Source of the DNA: Niabella ginsenosidivorans
Lineage (GTDB): Bacteria > Bacteroidota > Bacteroidia > Chitinophagales > Chitinophagaceae
Assembly (NCBI RefSeq): GCF_001654455.1
Contig: NZ_CP015772.1
Location: 3,224,001-3,288,000, forward strand
Length of the DNA: 64,000 nucleotides
Direction of reading: 5' to 3'
Of this stretch, positions 47,618 through 55,892 are shown one piece after another (position 1 is the first letter of the stretch; each line of letters opens with the position of its first letter). A model generated the notes under the pieces. It was not told where the DNA came from. It was given only the letters and a program-made list of their open reading frames with translations, and made no database searches. A program made the translations under genes and the position numbers.

Positions 47618-48874
47618 ATGAGCGAACATAAAGAGCTGGTGATCGGCTTATTCGGATTTGGTGTTGTAGGCGAAGGGCTTTATAAGGTATTGCAGCAAAC
47701 ACCGTCATTAAAGGCGGTGATCAAAAAAGTGTGTATCAAACACCCGGGCAAAAAACGGAACGCGCCTGAAGACCTTTTTACAACCGACCGCAATGCTTTA
47801 TTAAATGACAGGGAGATCAACCTGATCGTAGAAGTAATTGATGATGCAAAAGCCGGTTTTGAGATTGTGAGCACGGCTTTAAAAAACGGGAAGGACGTGG
47901 TGAGCTCTTCCAAGAAGATGATCGCTGAAAACCTGAAAGAGCTGCTGAGGCTTCAGCAGGAAACAGGTGGCTCCCTGCTATATGAATCCTCGGCCTGCGC
48001 CTCCATACCGGTGATCCGTAACCTGGAGGAATATTATGATAATGACCTGCTGCACAGCATCCGCGGTATTATAAACGGCAGCACTAATTTCATCCTCACA
48101 AAAATCTTTGAAGAGCATCTTGCTTTTAAAGATGCGCTGCTGCTGGCCCAGCAGTTAGGATTCGCGGAAAGTGATCCTACGCTGGATGTTGAAGGGATAG
48201 ACGCCTTGAACAAATTAACGATCCTGCTGCTGCATGCCTACGGGATCCTGGTACGCCCGGAACAGCTCCTGTTCAACGGCATCCAGAACATTGCCAAATC
48301 CGATGCACAGGTTGCCCGGTCGCGCGGCCAGCAGATCAAGCTGGTGGCACAGGCCCAGAAACTGATCAATGGCGGTGTGGGCGCTTATGTATTGCCCCAG
48401 TTTGTGGCCCCGGAAAGCCCGCTGGCTTTTGTAAAAAATGAATACAACGGCGTGGTCATTGAAAGCGGCTTTGCAGATCAGCAGTTCTTTTACGGTAAAG
48501 GCGCAGGCAGCTTTCCTACAGCTTCTGCGGTGTTAAGTGATATTTCGGCGCTGCGCTACTCCTACCGTTATGAATATAAGAAGCTGTACCATCACAAGCC
48601 GCACCAGCTCAATGACGACATTTACCTTAAGGTGTTTGTAAGCTTTACAGACCTGGCCTATATTCCCAAAGAGGCATTTGAATGGATTGAAGAATGGCAC
48701 GCACAGGAAAGCCGCAAATATTTATCAGGTGTTATTGCACTGCAAAAACTAAAAGAGCAATCCTGGTGGAAAGAGAACGGCACTTCTTTAATTGTGGAAG
48801 CCGATGGCATTATTGAGGACATTGAAGAGCGCAAGCTGAAAAAGAAGAGTCTGGAACTGGCGGGGCTGCTGTAA
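47618..48874 (+). CDS. hom: Homoserine dehydrogenase
   Basis: A 418-residue NAD(P)-dependent enzyme reducing aspartate semialdehyde to homoserine, the precursor of methionine and threonine. The N-terminal dinucleotide motif GLFGFGVVGEGLY (about 9-21), KDVVSSSKKMIAEN, the catalytic-domain signature GIINGSTNFILT and ESDPTLDVEGIDALNKL are all present. A C-terminal ACT-like extension follows the catalytic domain. It is the last gene of the met operon; the next gene is convergent. Confidence 0.95.
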   Translation: MSEHKELVIGLFGFGVVGEGLYKVLQQTPSLKAVIKKVCIKHPGKKRNAPEDLFTTDRNALLNDREINLIVEVIDDAKAGFEIVSTALKNGKDVVSSSKKMIAENLKELLRLQQETGGSLLYESSACASIPVIRNLEEYYDNDLLHSIRGIINGSTNFILTKIFEEHLAFKDALLLAQQLGFAESDPTLDVEGIDALNKLTILLLHAYGILVRPEQLLFNGIQNIAKSDAQVARSRGQQIKLVAQAQKLINGGVGAYVLPQFVAPESPLAFVKNEYNGVVIESGFADQQFFYGKGAGSFPTASAVLSDISALRYSYRYEYKKLYHHKPHQLNDDIYLKVFVSFTDLAYIPKEAFEWIEEWHAQESRKYLSGVIALQKLKEQSWWKENGTSLIVEADGIIEDIEERKLKKKSLELAGLL

Positions 48875-48972
48875 GAGAAATATGAGGAGTGGGCGGTGAA
48901 AAATGAGAAGTAAAATGTCAGCTGTCACCTGTTCAATTATGAAACCACAGCGTCCAGCCTCTAACATAAAAT

Positions 48973-50031
48973 CTAAAAACCCCGTGCCATTGAGGGAACA
49001 TCCAGGCCGGCAAAATCATTTTCCAGGTATTTATAATAGCCGGTTATGGCAATCATGCCGGCGTTATCAGTACAATACTGGAAATCCGGAATAAAAGTGT
49101 TCCAGCCCTTTTCTTTTCCTAATTCTGTAAATGCCTTGCGCAGACCACTGTTGGCAGATACGCCTCCGGCAATACAAAGATCTTTTATGCCCAGATCTGC
49201 CGCTGCCTTACTGAGCTTTTTCAGTAAAATAGAAATGATCCTGCTCTGAACAGAGGCACAAATGTCATTCAGGTTCTCATCTATAAATCTTTTGCGCTCC
49301 AACTCTGTTGCTGTAAATTCTTCTTTGTACACCTGTGCTGTTCCCGCGTTCCTTAGAAAATAAAGGATCGCTGTTTTCAGACCACTGAAGCTGAAGTCAT
49401 AACCGGGAACCCGGGGCTCAGGAAATTGAAACCGGTGCGGATTACCTGTTTTTGCATATTGATCGATCAATGGTCCGCCGGGGTAAGGCAGTCCTAATAA
49501 TTTAGCTGCCTTGTCAAACGCTTCGCCTGCGGCATCGTCTACAGTTTCTCCGATCATCTCCAGTTGCGTTGGCCGGGTGCATTTTACAATTTGCGTATGC
49601 CCGCCGCTAACCGTCAGGCACAGGAACGGGAAAGCCGGTTTCTGATCAGGGATCAGATTCGCCAGTACGTGGGCCTGCATATGATTAACGGCAATGAGCG
49701 GTTTATTCAGCGCCAGGGACAACGATTTTGCAAATTGCCCGCCTACCAGCAGGCTCCCGATGAGGCCCGGCGCCTGTGTAAATGCAATGGCATCCAGGTC
49801 TTCCAGTTGCAGCCCGCTTTGCCGCAAGGCCACATCCACTACCGGAACAATGTGCTGCATATGCGCGCGGGACGCCAGCTCCGGCACTACCCCGCCATGT
49901 TCCGCATGTACCGCCTGTGTGGCAATCCGGTTTGAAAGGATTTTTCCATTGCTGCAGACAGCTGCAGACGTTTCATCACAACTTGATTCTATTGCCAGTA
50001 TATTTATTTTATTCATTTTTGATTGATTCAT
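48973..50031 (-). CDS. tsaD: tRNA N6-adenosine threonylcarbamoyltransferase
   Basis: A 352-residue ASKHA-fold enzyme that transfers the threonylcarbamoyl group to A37 of ANN-decoding tRNAs. Motifs: LAIESSCDETSAA at the N-terminus, the metal-binding HMQAH (His117 and His121), VSGGHTQ and LCIAGGVSANSGLR, all diagnostic of TsaD/Gcp. ATG 50031 is used here; ATG 50016 gives a more compact N-terminus and is equally likely. It converges with the homoserine dehydrogenase gene. It is an essential housekeeping gene and gives no clue to the neighbours. Confidence 0.97.
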   Translation of the reverse strand: MNQSKMNKINILAIESSCDETSAAVCSNGKILSNRIATQAVHAEHGGVVPELASRAHMQHIVPVVDVALRQSGLQLEDLDAIAFTQAPGLIGSLLVGGQFAKSLSLALNKPLIAVNHMQAHVLANLIPDQKPAFPFLCLTVSGGHTQIVKCTRPTQLEMIGETVDDAAGEAFDKAAKLLGLPYPGGPLIDQYAKTGNPHRFQFPEPRVPGYDFSFSGLKTAILYFLRNAGTAQVYKEEFTATELERKRFIDENLNDICASVQSRIISILLKKLSKAAADLGIKDLCIAGGVSANSGLRKAFTELGKEKGWNTFIPDFQYCTDNAGMIAITGYYKYLENDFAGLDVPSMARGF

Positions 50032-50098
50032 GCCAAAAGCATTTAGTCTTCAGTTCTCAGTTTTCAGAATTGAGATACTGATAACTGATTTCTGATCA
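50032..50098. repeat. Degenerate CTGA-type simple repeat spacer
   Basis: The spacer between tsaD and the ABC permease is a run of related short units (CTTCAGTTCTCAGTTTTCAG, ACTGATAACTGATTTCTGATC). Similar filler appears at 48875-48960. Such repeats occur in Chitinophagaceae intergenic regions; no function is evident. Confidence 0.45.
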
Positions 50099-51352
50099 CT
50101 AACTTCTGATCGCTACCACGGGATCCATCTTTGCGGCCTGTACCGCCGGGATAATTCCTGCAATAATACCCACCAATACACAGATCAGGAATGTCCATAT
50201 CATATTACCAACAGATATGAATACCGGAAAGTTCAGGGCGTTGCTTAAGATCTGCGCCAGCAGGTATACCAGCAGTAATCCGATGATTCCGCCAAGCATA
50301 CATAAAAAGGCGGATTCCAGCAGGAACTCTGTAAGGATGATCTTACGTTTGGCACCTAACGCCTTCTTTAACCCGATCTGCGGGGTGCGTTCCTTTACTG
50401 TTACAAACATAATATTGGCCACACCAAACAAACCAACAACCAGGCTGATGCCCCCGATTACAGCTCCGCCTATATTCAGGCCAACAAAAGCGCTTTCCAC
50501 TTCCGCACCGATGTCATTGATATCATTCAGTGCAAAGTCATCTTCCTGCCTGGGGCTTAGCTTATGCAGACTGCGCATGGCCACCATCAGCTCATCTTTT
50601 AATCCTTTGCTGGTAATTCCTTCCCTGCCCTGCACCATAATCACCGGGTCTGTTTTAAGCTCATTATAGATCGTTCTGCCAAACTGAAACGGAATGATCA
50701 TACTCTGGTCAAACCCCCAGCCACCAATCATTTGTTTACCCTGTTTTGCTATGACTCCTGCTACCAGTATTTTTTTACCGCCTACCGATACGGTTTTATT
50801 GATCGCCAGTTCCGGTTCATTAAACAGCTTTTCGGCTATTTCATTGCCAATGACCGCTACGTTTGTGCCATAACTGAATTCTGCATCGCTGATATAACGG
50901 CCATAAGCCATTGTAAGTGGCTGGATCTTTATAAAATCTTCGCTTACGCTGTAAACATTAATACCGTTGAGCACAGATCCCAGGTATTCAACGCTGCTGT
51001 TGCCCGTGCTCTGTAAAGTAAAGGCCACATATTGTGCATCAGGCGTGCGGTCCCGGATCTGCTTTACCTCCTCATACTTCGGTACCGGCCGGTTCACATA
51101 TTTCCACCAGGGATAATCAGGGCCGCCATGATAATCCCATTTATCCACATAGATTGTATTGGATCCAAGCGATTTGATCTCATTCTGAATATTCCGCTGT
51201 AAGCTGTTCACCGTAGCCAGTACGCCAATGATGCAGAAAATACCAATGGTTACGCCAAAAAGGGAAAGGAATGTGCGCAGCTTGTTCTTCCACAGCTCCT
51301 GCATGGCCATGCGAAAACTACTGCCCACAATTTCCAGCGTACGTCTGAACAT
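50099..51352 (-). CDS. MacB-type ABC transporter permease (FtsX family)
   Basis: A 417-residue inner-membrane protein: one TM segment near the N-terminus (LRTFLSLFGVTIGIFCIIGVL), a large periplasmic MacB_PCD domain (about 45-270), and an FtsX domain with three TM helices. The KALGAKRKIILTEFLLESAF stretch between them is typical. Such permeases form tripartite or lipoprotein-type efflux systems with a MacB-like ATPase, but no ATPase gene is adjacent, so its partner is elsewhere. Substrate unknown. Confidence 0.9.
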   Translation of the reverse strand: MFRRTLEIVGSSFRMAMQELWKNKLRTFLSLFGVTIGIFCIIGVLATVNSLQRNIQNEIKSLGSNTIYVDKWDYHGGPDYPWWKYVNRPVPKYEEVKQIRDRTPDAQYVAFTLQSTGNSSVEYLGSVLNGINVYSVSEDFIKIQPLTMAYGRYISDAEFSYGTNVAVIGNEIAEKLFNEPELAINKTVSVGGKKILVAGVIAKQGKQMIGGWGFDQSMIIPFQFGRTIYNELKTDPVIMVQGREGITSKGLKDELMVAMRSLHKLSPRQEDDFALNDINDIGAEVESAFVGLNIGGAVIGGISLVVGLFGVANIMFVTVKERTPQIGLKKALGAKRKIILTEFLLESAFLCMLGGIIGLLLVYLLAQILSNALNFPVFISVGNMIWTFLICVLVGIIAGIIPAVQAAKMDPVVAIRS

Positions 51353-51440
51353 AGGTTACAAATATAACCAGGTTTTTATTGCCGTGGCACAGCCCGGACA
51401 TATAAAAAAACAGCATCTCAATAAAAATGTTTTCAAATAC

Positions 51441-51452
51441 GTAGTTAACTAC
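51441..51452. promoter_or_regulatory. MarR-type operator candidate GTAGTTAACTAC
   Basis: A 12-bp perfect palindrome, extended to 18 bp with a single mismatch (TACGTAGTTAACTACATA). It overlaps the region just before a -7 box TATATTTG (51454-51461). It is the natural site for autoregulation by the MarR protein encoded second in the operon. Confidence 0.6.
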
Positions 51453-51453
51453 A

Positions 51454-51461
51454 TATATTTG
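51454..51461 (+). promoter_or_regulatory. -7 box of the GNAT-MarR operon promoter
   Basis: TATATTTG fits TAnnTTTG and lies 21 bp before the GNAT start codon at 51483. The palindrome immediately upstream would place a bound repressor between the -33 and -7 elements. Confidence 0.55.
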
Positions 51462-51482
51462 TGCTTTGTAAAAAAACAAAGT

Positions 51483-51980
51483 ATGTTCTTTATTCAGACA
51501 CTCAACAACGCGCATTGCAAGGAGATCATCGATCTGGTTATATCCATTCAGCAGGAAGAGCTGCATTTACCCGTAACTCTGGAGGGGCAACCTGATCTTT
51601 TTGATATTGAAACCTGTTACATTCAGACAGGCGGCAATTTCTGGGGTGCTTTTATAAATGGCCAGCTCATAGGCACCATAGGGCTGCTCCAGGCCTCTGA
51701 ACAAACAGGAGTGATCCGCAAAATGTTCGTCCGGAAAGCCTTCCGGGGCTCCGGGTATGGCATTGCGCAGGCGCTGTTAAATACACTGATCAGCTATTGC
51801 CGGGCAAAGGGCCTGCAAACCCTTTACTTGGGCACTATTGATGTATTGAAGGCAGCTCACCGGTTTTATGAAAAGAGCGGGTTTACCCGTGTGGATGTAA
51901 CGGAGCTTCCCTCCTGTTTTCCAAGGATGATGGCTGATAATACATTTTATTATCTTGCCCTTAAAACAGACCAGGCATGA
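51483..51980 (+). CDS. GNAT-family N-acetyltransferase
   Basis: A 165-residue acetyltransferase with the acetyl-CoA binding motif RKMFVRKAFRGSGYGIAQ (motif A, Arg/Gln-x-x-Gly-x-Gly/Ala) and the C-terminal AHRFYEKSGF (motif B). The frame remains open upstream, but ATG 51483 is chosen because upstream sequence overlaps a promoter and palindrome. It overlaps the downstream MarR gene by 4 bp (ATGA). Fused MarR-GNAT proteins are known, and here the same parts occur as two coupled genes in opposite order. Substrate unknown. Confidence 0.85.
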   Translation: MFFIQTLNNAHCKEIIDLVISIQQEELHLPVTLEGQPDLFDIETCYIQTGGNFWGAFINGQLIGTIGLLQASEQTGVIRKMFVRKAFRGSGYGIAQALLNTLISYCRAKGLQTLYLGTIDVLKAAHRFYEKSGFTRVDVTELPSCFPRMMADNTFYYLALKTDQA

Positions 51981-52477
51981 ATACCATTGATGAGGCCGGT
52001 ATACTGGCGCTGGCCACAAGGCTGCAGCGCCTCAGCGAAAAAATAAGAGCACAGGGAACAGCGATCTATAACGCCTGTGGCATCAGCTTTGACCCTAAAT
52101 GGTTCCCGGTAATTTATGCGCTGCACAAAAAAGGGGTCTTGAGCGTTGTAGAACTGGCCCAGGAAATAGGCTACACGCATCCTTCCACTATCAGCCTGTT
52201 AAAGGAACTGACCAGGAACAAGCTGGTTCGCTCTAAAAAAGATCCGGGGGATGACCGCAGGCGTTTGCTGTACCTGTCGTCCGCCGGCCTTACGCTTGTA
52301 GATCACATGAAGCCGGTATGGAATTTAATAATACAGGCTATAACAAAAGTTACCGATACCAAAAACAATCTTTTTAAAGCCATTGAAGAGGTAGAAGAAC
52401 GCGTAAACCGGTCGGAGATCCTTACGATTGCCTTAAGCCTGCCCCGTGCAAAAGAGTCTGTCGGCAAATCCGCATAA
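51977..52477 (+). CDS. MarR-family transcriptional regulator
   Basis: A 166-residue winged-helix protein. The recognition region KGVLSVVELAQEIGYTHPSTISLLKELTRNKLV and wing DPGDDRRRLLYLSSAG are typical of MarR (about 50-100). Flanking helices give the dimer interface. It is translationally coupled to the GNAT gene and probably binds the palindrome GTAGTTAACTAC at the operon promoter. The inducer is unknown. Confidence 0.88.
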   Translation: MNTIDEAGILALATRLQRLSEKIRAQGTAIYNACGISFDPKWFPVIYALHKKGVLSVVELAQEIGYTHPSTISLLKELTRNKLVRSKKDPGDDRRRLLYLSSAGLTLVDHMKPVWNLIIQAITKVTDTKNNLFKAIEEVEERVNRSEILTIALSLPRAKESVGKSA

Positions 52478-52584
52478 ACTTATTCCTGTACAATTTTCGA
52501 GCGGTGCAAAATCCTTTGCAGCACTGCTTCCTGCCAGGCCGGGCTGTGCCTCCCATTTCCTTTTCTAAAAAGGGAAATATTTTT

Positions 52585-52614
52585 TTGTTATAAACATTCC
52601 TACCCTTACTTTTG
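52585..52614 (+). promoter_or_regulatory. Promoter of tRNA-Ser
   Basis: TTG at -33 (52585-52587) and -7 box TACTTTTG (52607-52614) are separated by 19 bp, in good agreement with the Bacteroidota consensus. The tRNA begins 5 bp after the box. Confidence 0.65.
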
Positions 52615-52618
52615 CCGC

Positions 52619-52703
52619 GGAGAGATGGCAGAGCGGTCGAATGCGGCGGTCTTGAAAACCGTTGACTGTAACAGGTCCGGGGGTTCGAATCCCTCTCTCT
52701 CCG
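52619..52703 (+). tRNA. tRNA-Ser (anticodon UGA)
   Basis: An 85-nt class II tRNA. Acceptor stem GGAGAGA (52619-52625) pairs with TCTCTCC (52696-52702), discriminator G. The anticodon stem-loop CGGTCTTGAAAACCG gives anticodon TGA, and the long variable arm and the T loop GGTTCGAATCC fit tRNA-Ser. The 3' CCA is not encoded. Confidence 0.96.
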
Positions 52704-52710
52704 CTGAGAA

Positions 52711-52740
52711 GGTCTTCATCAAGAAGACCCTCTTTTTTTT
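52711..52740 (+). terminator. Rho-independent terminator of tRNA-Ser
   Basis: The stem GGTCTTC (52711-52717) pairs with GAAGACC (52723-52729), followed by CTC and an eight-T run (52733-52740). It ends transcription just after the tRNA. Confidence 0.85.
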
Positions 52741-53065
52741 CGTAAATTAATATCCCCTTTTTTTCATTCTTAAATGATTATTTACAGCTTCCCTAAAAAA
52801 ATTTCTTTACAATCAAATCAGGTAGCTGTTACAATTTAAAAAAAGGGGTACTTTTTAAACAACCTTGTGTTAATGTAACTTTTTTAATTCCGAAAGAACA
52901 GCTCCTCCGACAACTTTTGCAGATTGCGGGATTTGTCCTGTTACTACTCTCTGGTCAACAGCTACGGCTGGTTGCCAAAGTTCTGATTTTTCAAATTTTG
53001 CTCCGCGTTCCTTTTTTACAGTTCACATTTGAAGCGGTGAAGTCTTTTTCCATAGCTGACCGGTT
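52741..53065. other. Intergenic region holding a gene remnant
   Basis: An AT-rich half is followed by a degraded DJ-1/PfpI-like fragment on the minus strand (listed separately). No intact gene was seen. Confidence 0.6.
52870..53022 (-). pseudogene. C-terminal remnant of a DJ-1/PfpI-family protein
   Basis: The minus-strand frame ending at TAA 52870 encodes about 50 residues: ERGAKFEKSELWQPAVAVDQ, then VVTGQIPQSAKVVGGAVL, and ending SELKKLH. This pattern (KxEKxELWQPxVxVD...VTGQxPQSA) is the C-terminus of class I GATase-like DJ-1/PfpI chaperones/proteases. An in-frame TGA precedes it, and the remaining N-terminal two thirds are missing. The next gene upstream on the same strand is an SDR. Confidence 0.65.
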
Positions 53066-53917
53066 TTATGATGTATAGACGGGACTGGTACCTCCGGCGA
53101 CATCGTACACTGCGCCCGTAATTTTATCGGCTGCGGAAGAAGTTAAAAAAGCTACCGCCGGAGCCACATCTTCAGCCTTTAACCACGGAAGGCCCAGGGC
53201 ATCACTTTTCGCAAGATGGGCAGCAACTTCGTCTTCCGATACCTGTTTGTTTTCATATCTCCTGCCCATTGCTACCTGCCATCTCTTCTGGTTTCTTGTG
53301 AGCTTGGTATCAACCAGTCCTGGTACTACCACGTTTACGTTAATGTTATATTCACCCATTTCCAAAGCCAGCGATTTGGCCAATCCCACAAGTCCCCATT
53401 TGGTTGCCGAGTAGGCGCTTCCGTGCCACATGCCCCGCATACCTTGCGTGGAAGAGATGATAACAACCTTTCCTTTTTTGTTGGGAATCATCAGTGGCAG
53501 AAATGTTTTCAGCGTATTGACCGTACCTTTTATGTTGGTGTCCACAATATCATCCCAATGCTGCTGCGAGGACTCTATAAACGGACTGAATGCCTGAAGC
53601 GCTGCATTGGCTATAAGGATGTCTATTGTTCCGAATTTTTCTTTGATTTCAGCAGCGATTTTTTCCAGTTCTTCCACATTTCGGATATCGCCCTGGGAAT
53701 AATAGAAATTGGTTCCTTCCTCCTCAACTAATTTTTTTGTTTCGAGAAAATCATCCTCAGTTGATTTTTCATATTCTGCAACAGGGCTTAACTTTTCTAA
53801 AATATCAATGCCATAAACATCAATACCTTCTTTAGCCAACGCTACCGAAAAAGCTCTGCCCATGCCGCGGGCTGCGCCGGTAATAACTGCTGCTTGCCTT
53901 TTTTTGTCCATGATCAA
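53066..53917 (-). CDS. SDR-family short-chain dehydrogenase/reductase
   Basis: A 283-residue NAD(P)-dependent oxidoreductase. Cofactor motif GAARGMGRAF (GxxxGxG), NAG-equivalent IANAALQAF, active-site Ser in VIISSTQG and the YxxxK pair in SAYSATKWG are intact. The C-terminus (KITGAVYDVAGGTSPV) is typical. Resemblance to mycofactocin-type or carveol-like SDRs is possible, because there is an insertion after the first strand (EYEKSTEDDFLETKKLVEEEG), but the substrate is unknown. Either ATG (53917 or 53911) may be the start. Confidence 0.9.
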   Translation of the reverse strand: MIMDKKRQAAVITGAARGMGRAFSVALAKEGIDVYGIDILEKLSPVAEYEKSTEDDFLETKKLVEEEGTNFYYSQGDIRNVEELEKIAAEIKEKFGTIDILIANAALQAFSPFIESSQQHWDDIVDTNIKGTVNTLKTFLPLMIPNKKGKVVIISSTQGMRGMWHGSAYSATKWGLVGLAKSLALEMGEYNINVNVVVPGLVDTKLTRNQKRWQVAMGRRYENKQVSEDEVAAHLAKSDALGLPWLKAEDVAPAVAFLTSSAADKITGAVYDVAGGTSPVYTS

Positions 53918-54317
53918 AATGTTTTATCTGATTTGTTGATTAAAATTCCTTTTCATGGTGTCAGCGGCTGGCCGACTTTTTATTGTTACAATTATCTTCC
54001 ACCGTTTCATAACACAACGGATTTGCTTCTTCCGTTTTATTACGTCAAAAATTTGCTGATAAGCGTTTTTTATAATCTCTGCCGCTGATTTATTATATCA
54101 TTTAGATTAAAAGAACACTGTCACCCGGAGTTTCCCATTTGTAAAAACAAAATTAATGAGGCTATGACAATTATTCTTACAGGTCACCCTGAAGATATCA
54201 TTCAGAACTTCAATATTTCCCTGTTCCAAAAATTCCTTGTTAAATCAGATTACTACTGCTTTATTTTCCGGTTTTGTCATAATGCCTGTTTATATGCTTT
54301 GTTTGTTTTATACAATG
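53918..54317. other. AT-rich intergenic region
   Basis: The region between the SDR gene and the SRPBCC gene has no supported gene. It contains AT-rich sequence and short frames without recognisable homology. Confidence 0.5.
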
Positions 54318-54689
54318 TTAGCGGTTCGCTGTTATTTTTTCGGCTATTATTTTTATTACTTTATCCCAATAAGTTTTTGTTTCTTCCCGTTGGCTTCCGT
54401 TTAATAGTTTTTCAACATGAAATGCAATAGTTGTTTTGTCCTTGTTTGAAATCACTCTCATTTGCAGGGTTGCTTCATTTGCCCAACCTTTCAGCTTCCA
54501 TTTTGTTCTTATGTGTGAAAGGTCTTTAAACGTTGAAAATTCTTTGCCCGTACCTTTGAGCCAAAGTCTGGCCCCACTTTCTGAAAACAAAAAGGCCCAA
54601 ACTTCGTTTGCATTTAATGGCACACTTTTTCTAATGCCAAACTGCCAACCTGTATCTTTTGTCTGTCCGGCAATTTTTACTTTTTCCAT
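54318..54689 (-). CDS. SRPBCC-domain protein (AHSA1-like)
   Basis: A 123-residue helix-grip-fold protein. The N-terminal GWQFGIRKSVPLNANEVWAFLFS and RTKWKLKGWANEATLQMRV strands and the C-terminal helix (TYWDKVIKIIAEKI) are typical of the START/Bet v1-like superfamily. Such proteins bind small hydrophobic ligands or act as Hsp90 activator homologues; no specific ligand can be predicted. Length matches the family. Confidence 0.75.
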   Translation of the reverse strand: MEKVKIAGQTKDTGWQFGIRKSVPLNANEVWAFLFSESGARLWLKGTGKEFSTFKDLSHIRTKWKLKGWANEATLQMRVISNKDKTTIAFHVEKLLNGSQREETKTYWDKVIKIIAEKITANR

Positions 54690-54746
54690 ATCAAAACATT
54701 CTTTTTAATCAGCTTTACATAAGACAAGAAAATTGAAAACACCGGA

Positions 54747-55787
54747 TTAATACAAGTACAGTTCCCTGAATTTCGGGATATCCACATTTAGTTTTTCAGT
54801 CAGGAAATTTTCTACAGTTCCGTTGTCTTTTTTAATCCTGTCGATACCAGCCTGTAAAAACTCTTTTTTTACGGAAAACAGGCTAAGCAACGCCGGTTTG
54901 GCTTTAATGTACGTGGCAAATTTGGCTTCAATGTATTTATTAGACATCAGGTAGTCGTTCATAATATCGTTTTCATCCAGTCCCAGGGCATATAATATCA
55001 ATGCGGTTGCCATTCCCGTCCTGTCTTTTCCTGCGGTGCAATGATAAAGCAACGGTATATTGCCTGACGGGTTCTGCAGCAGGACGAACATTTTCCGGTA
55101 TTGTTCAACAGCGGCAGAGTCGCTTACCAGCAGCTCGTTCATCTGCATCATCGCCTTGTCTATCTGTGTGCTGTCAAGGCTCATCAGTCCAGTGAGGTTG
55201 CCAGGCGTAATGGAATATTGAAAATCGTTATGGAGCGATGCCGGATGTTTGTCCGGAGCTTCTTTAATTTCCTCGGGGCTACGAAAATCCACGACATTTA
55301 TTAACGGAACGGAAGAAAGATAATTAAGGTCGGTATCGGTCAGCGTACCCAAATCGTCCGAACGGAATATTTTTCCCCATTTGACATATCGGTTATCCTT
55401 AGTTTTATAGCCGCCCAGGTCGCGAAAGTTAAACCCTCCGCTCATCGGCAAATGTCGCTCTGCAAGGATGGCACTACCCTGTGGCGTTACCAGCTCAAAG
55501 TAATACCTTTTGTCATCTGGTATGTCAAGTGTAAAATCACCTGAACCATTTCCTGTCAGGAGCGGTTTGAAAAGATCGATGGAATCCACGGATGGACCTG
55601 CGTAAAGTTCCCATTTATCAGACAGCGAAGCAACGAAAGTAGCTTGTTTCGTTTCTTTATCCCTCGTTATGCCTGCATTGACGCTGACGTCGGCTCCTTT
55701 GTAGCCTATCTCTGGTTTGGGGCTGCTTTTACAGGATGTCAAAAGCGCGATAACAATGAACTGTATTATTATTAAAAAGTATTTCAT
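54747..55787 (-). CDS. Tyrosine-phosphatase-like lipoprotein (DSP-type)
   Basis: A 346-residue lipoprotein from ATG 55787 (lipobox LLTSC; the upstream in-frame ATG at 55811 adds 8 unneeded residues). After an N-terminal beta-sandwich (about 25-110), the Y_phosphatase3-type domain carries the P-loop HCTAGKDRTGMA (CX5R) and the GGFNFRDLGGYK motif, as in bacterial phosphatases of the LipA/IphP group. It acts at the cell surface or periplasmic face. It lies between the pyruvate oxidase and SRPBCC genes, with no obvious link. Confidence 0.85.
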   Translation of the reverse strand: MKYFLIIIQFIVIALLTSCKSSPKPEIGYKGADVSVNAGITRDKETKQATFVASLSDKWELYAGPSVDSIDLFKPLLTGNGSGDFTLDIPDDKRYYFELVTPQGSAILAERHLPMSGGFNFRDLGGYKTKDNRYVKWGKIFRSDDLGTLTDTDLNYLSSVPLINVVDFRSPEEIKEAPDKHPASLHNDFQYSITPGNLTGLMSLDSTQIDKAMMQMNELLVSDSAAVEQYRKMFVLLQNPSGNIPLLYHCTAGKDRTGMATALILYALGLDENDIMNDYLMSNKYIEAKFATYIKAKPALLSLFSVKKEFLQAGIDRIKKDNGTVENFLTEKLNVDIPKFRELYLY

Positions 55788-55892
55788 GTTTTTGGAATGA
55801 TTAAAAGGCAAAGATTCTTTTTTATCTCCTTCCTGAAGTACTTTGAGTCTGGTTTTTGTTTCGCTACTGTCAAGAGTCGTAATGTCTATTCG

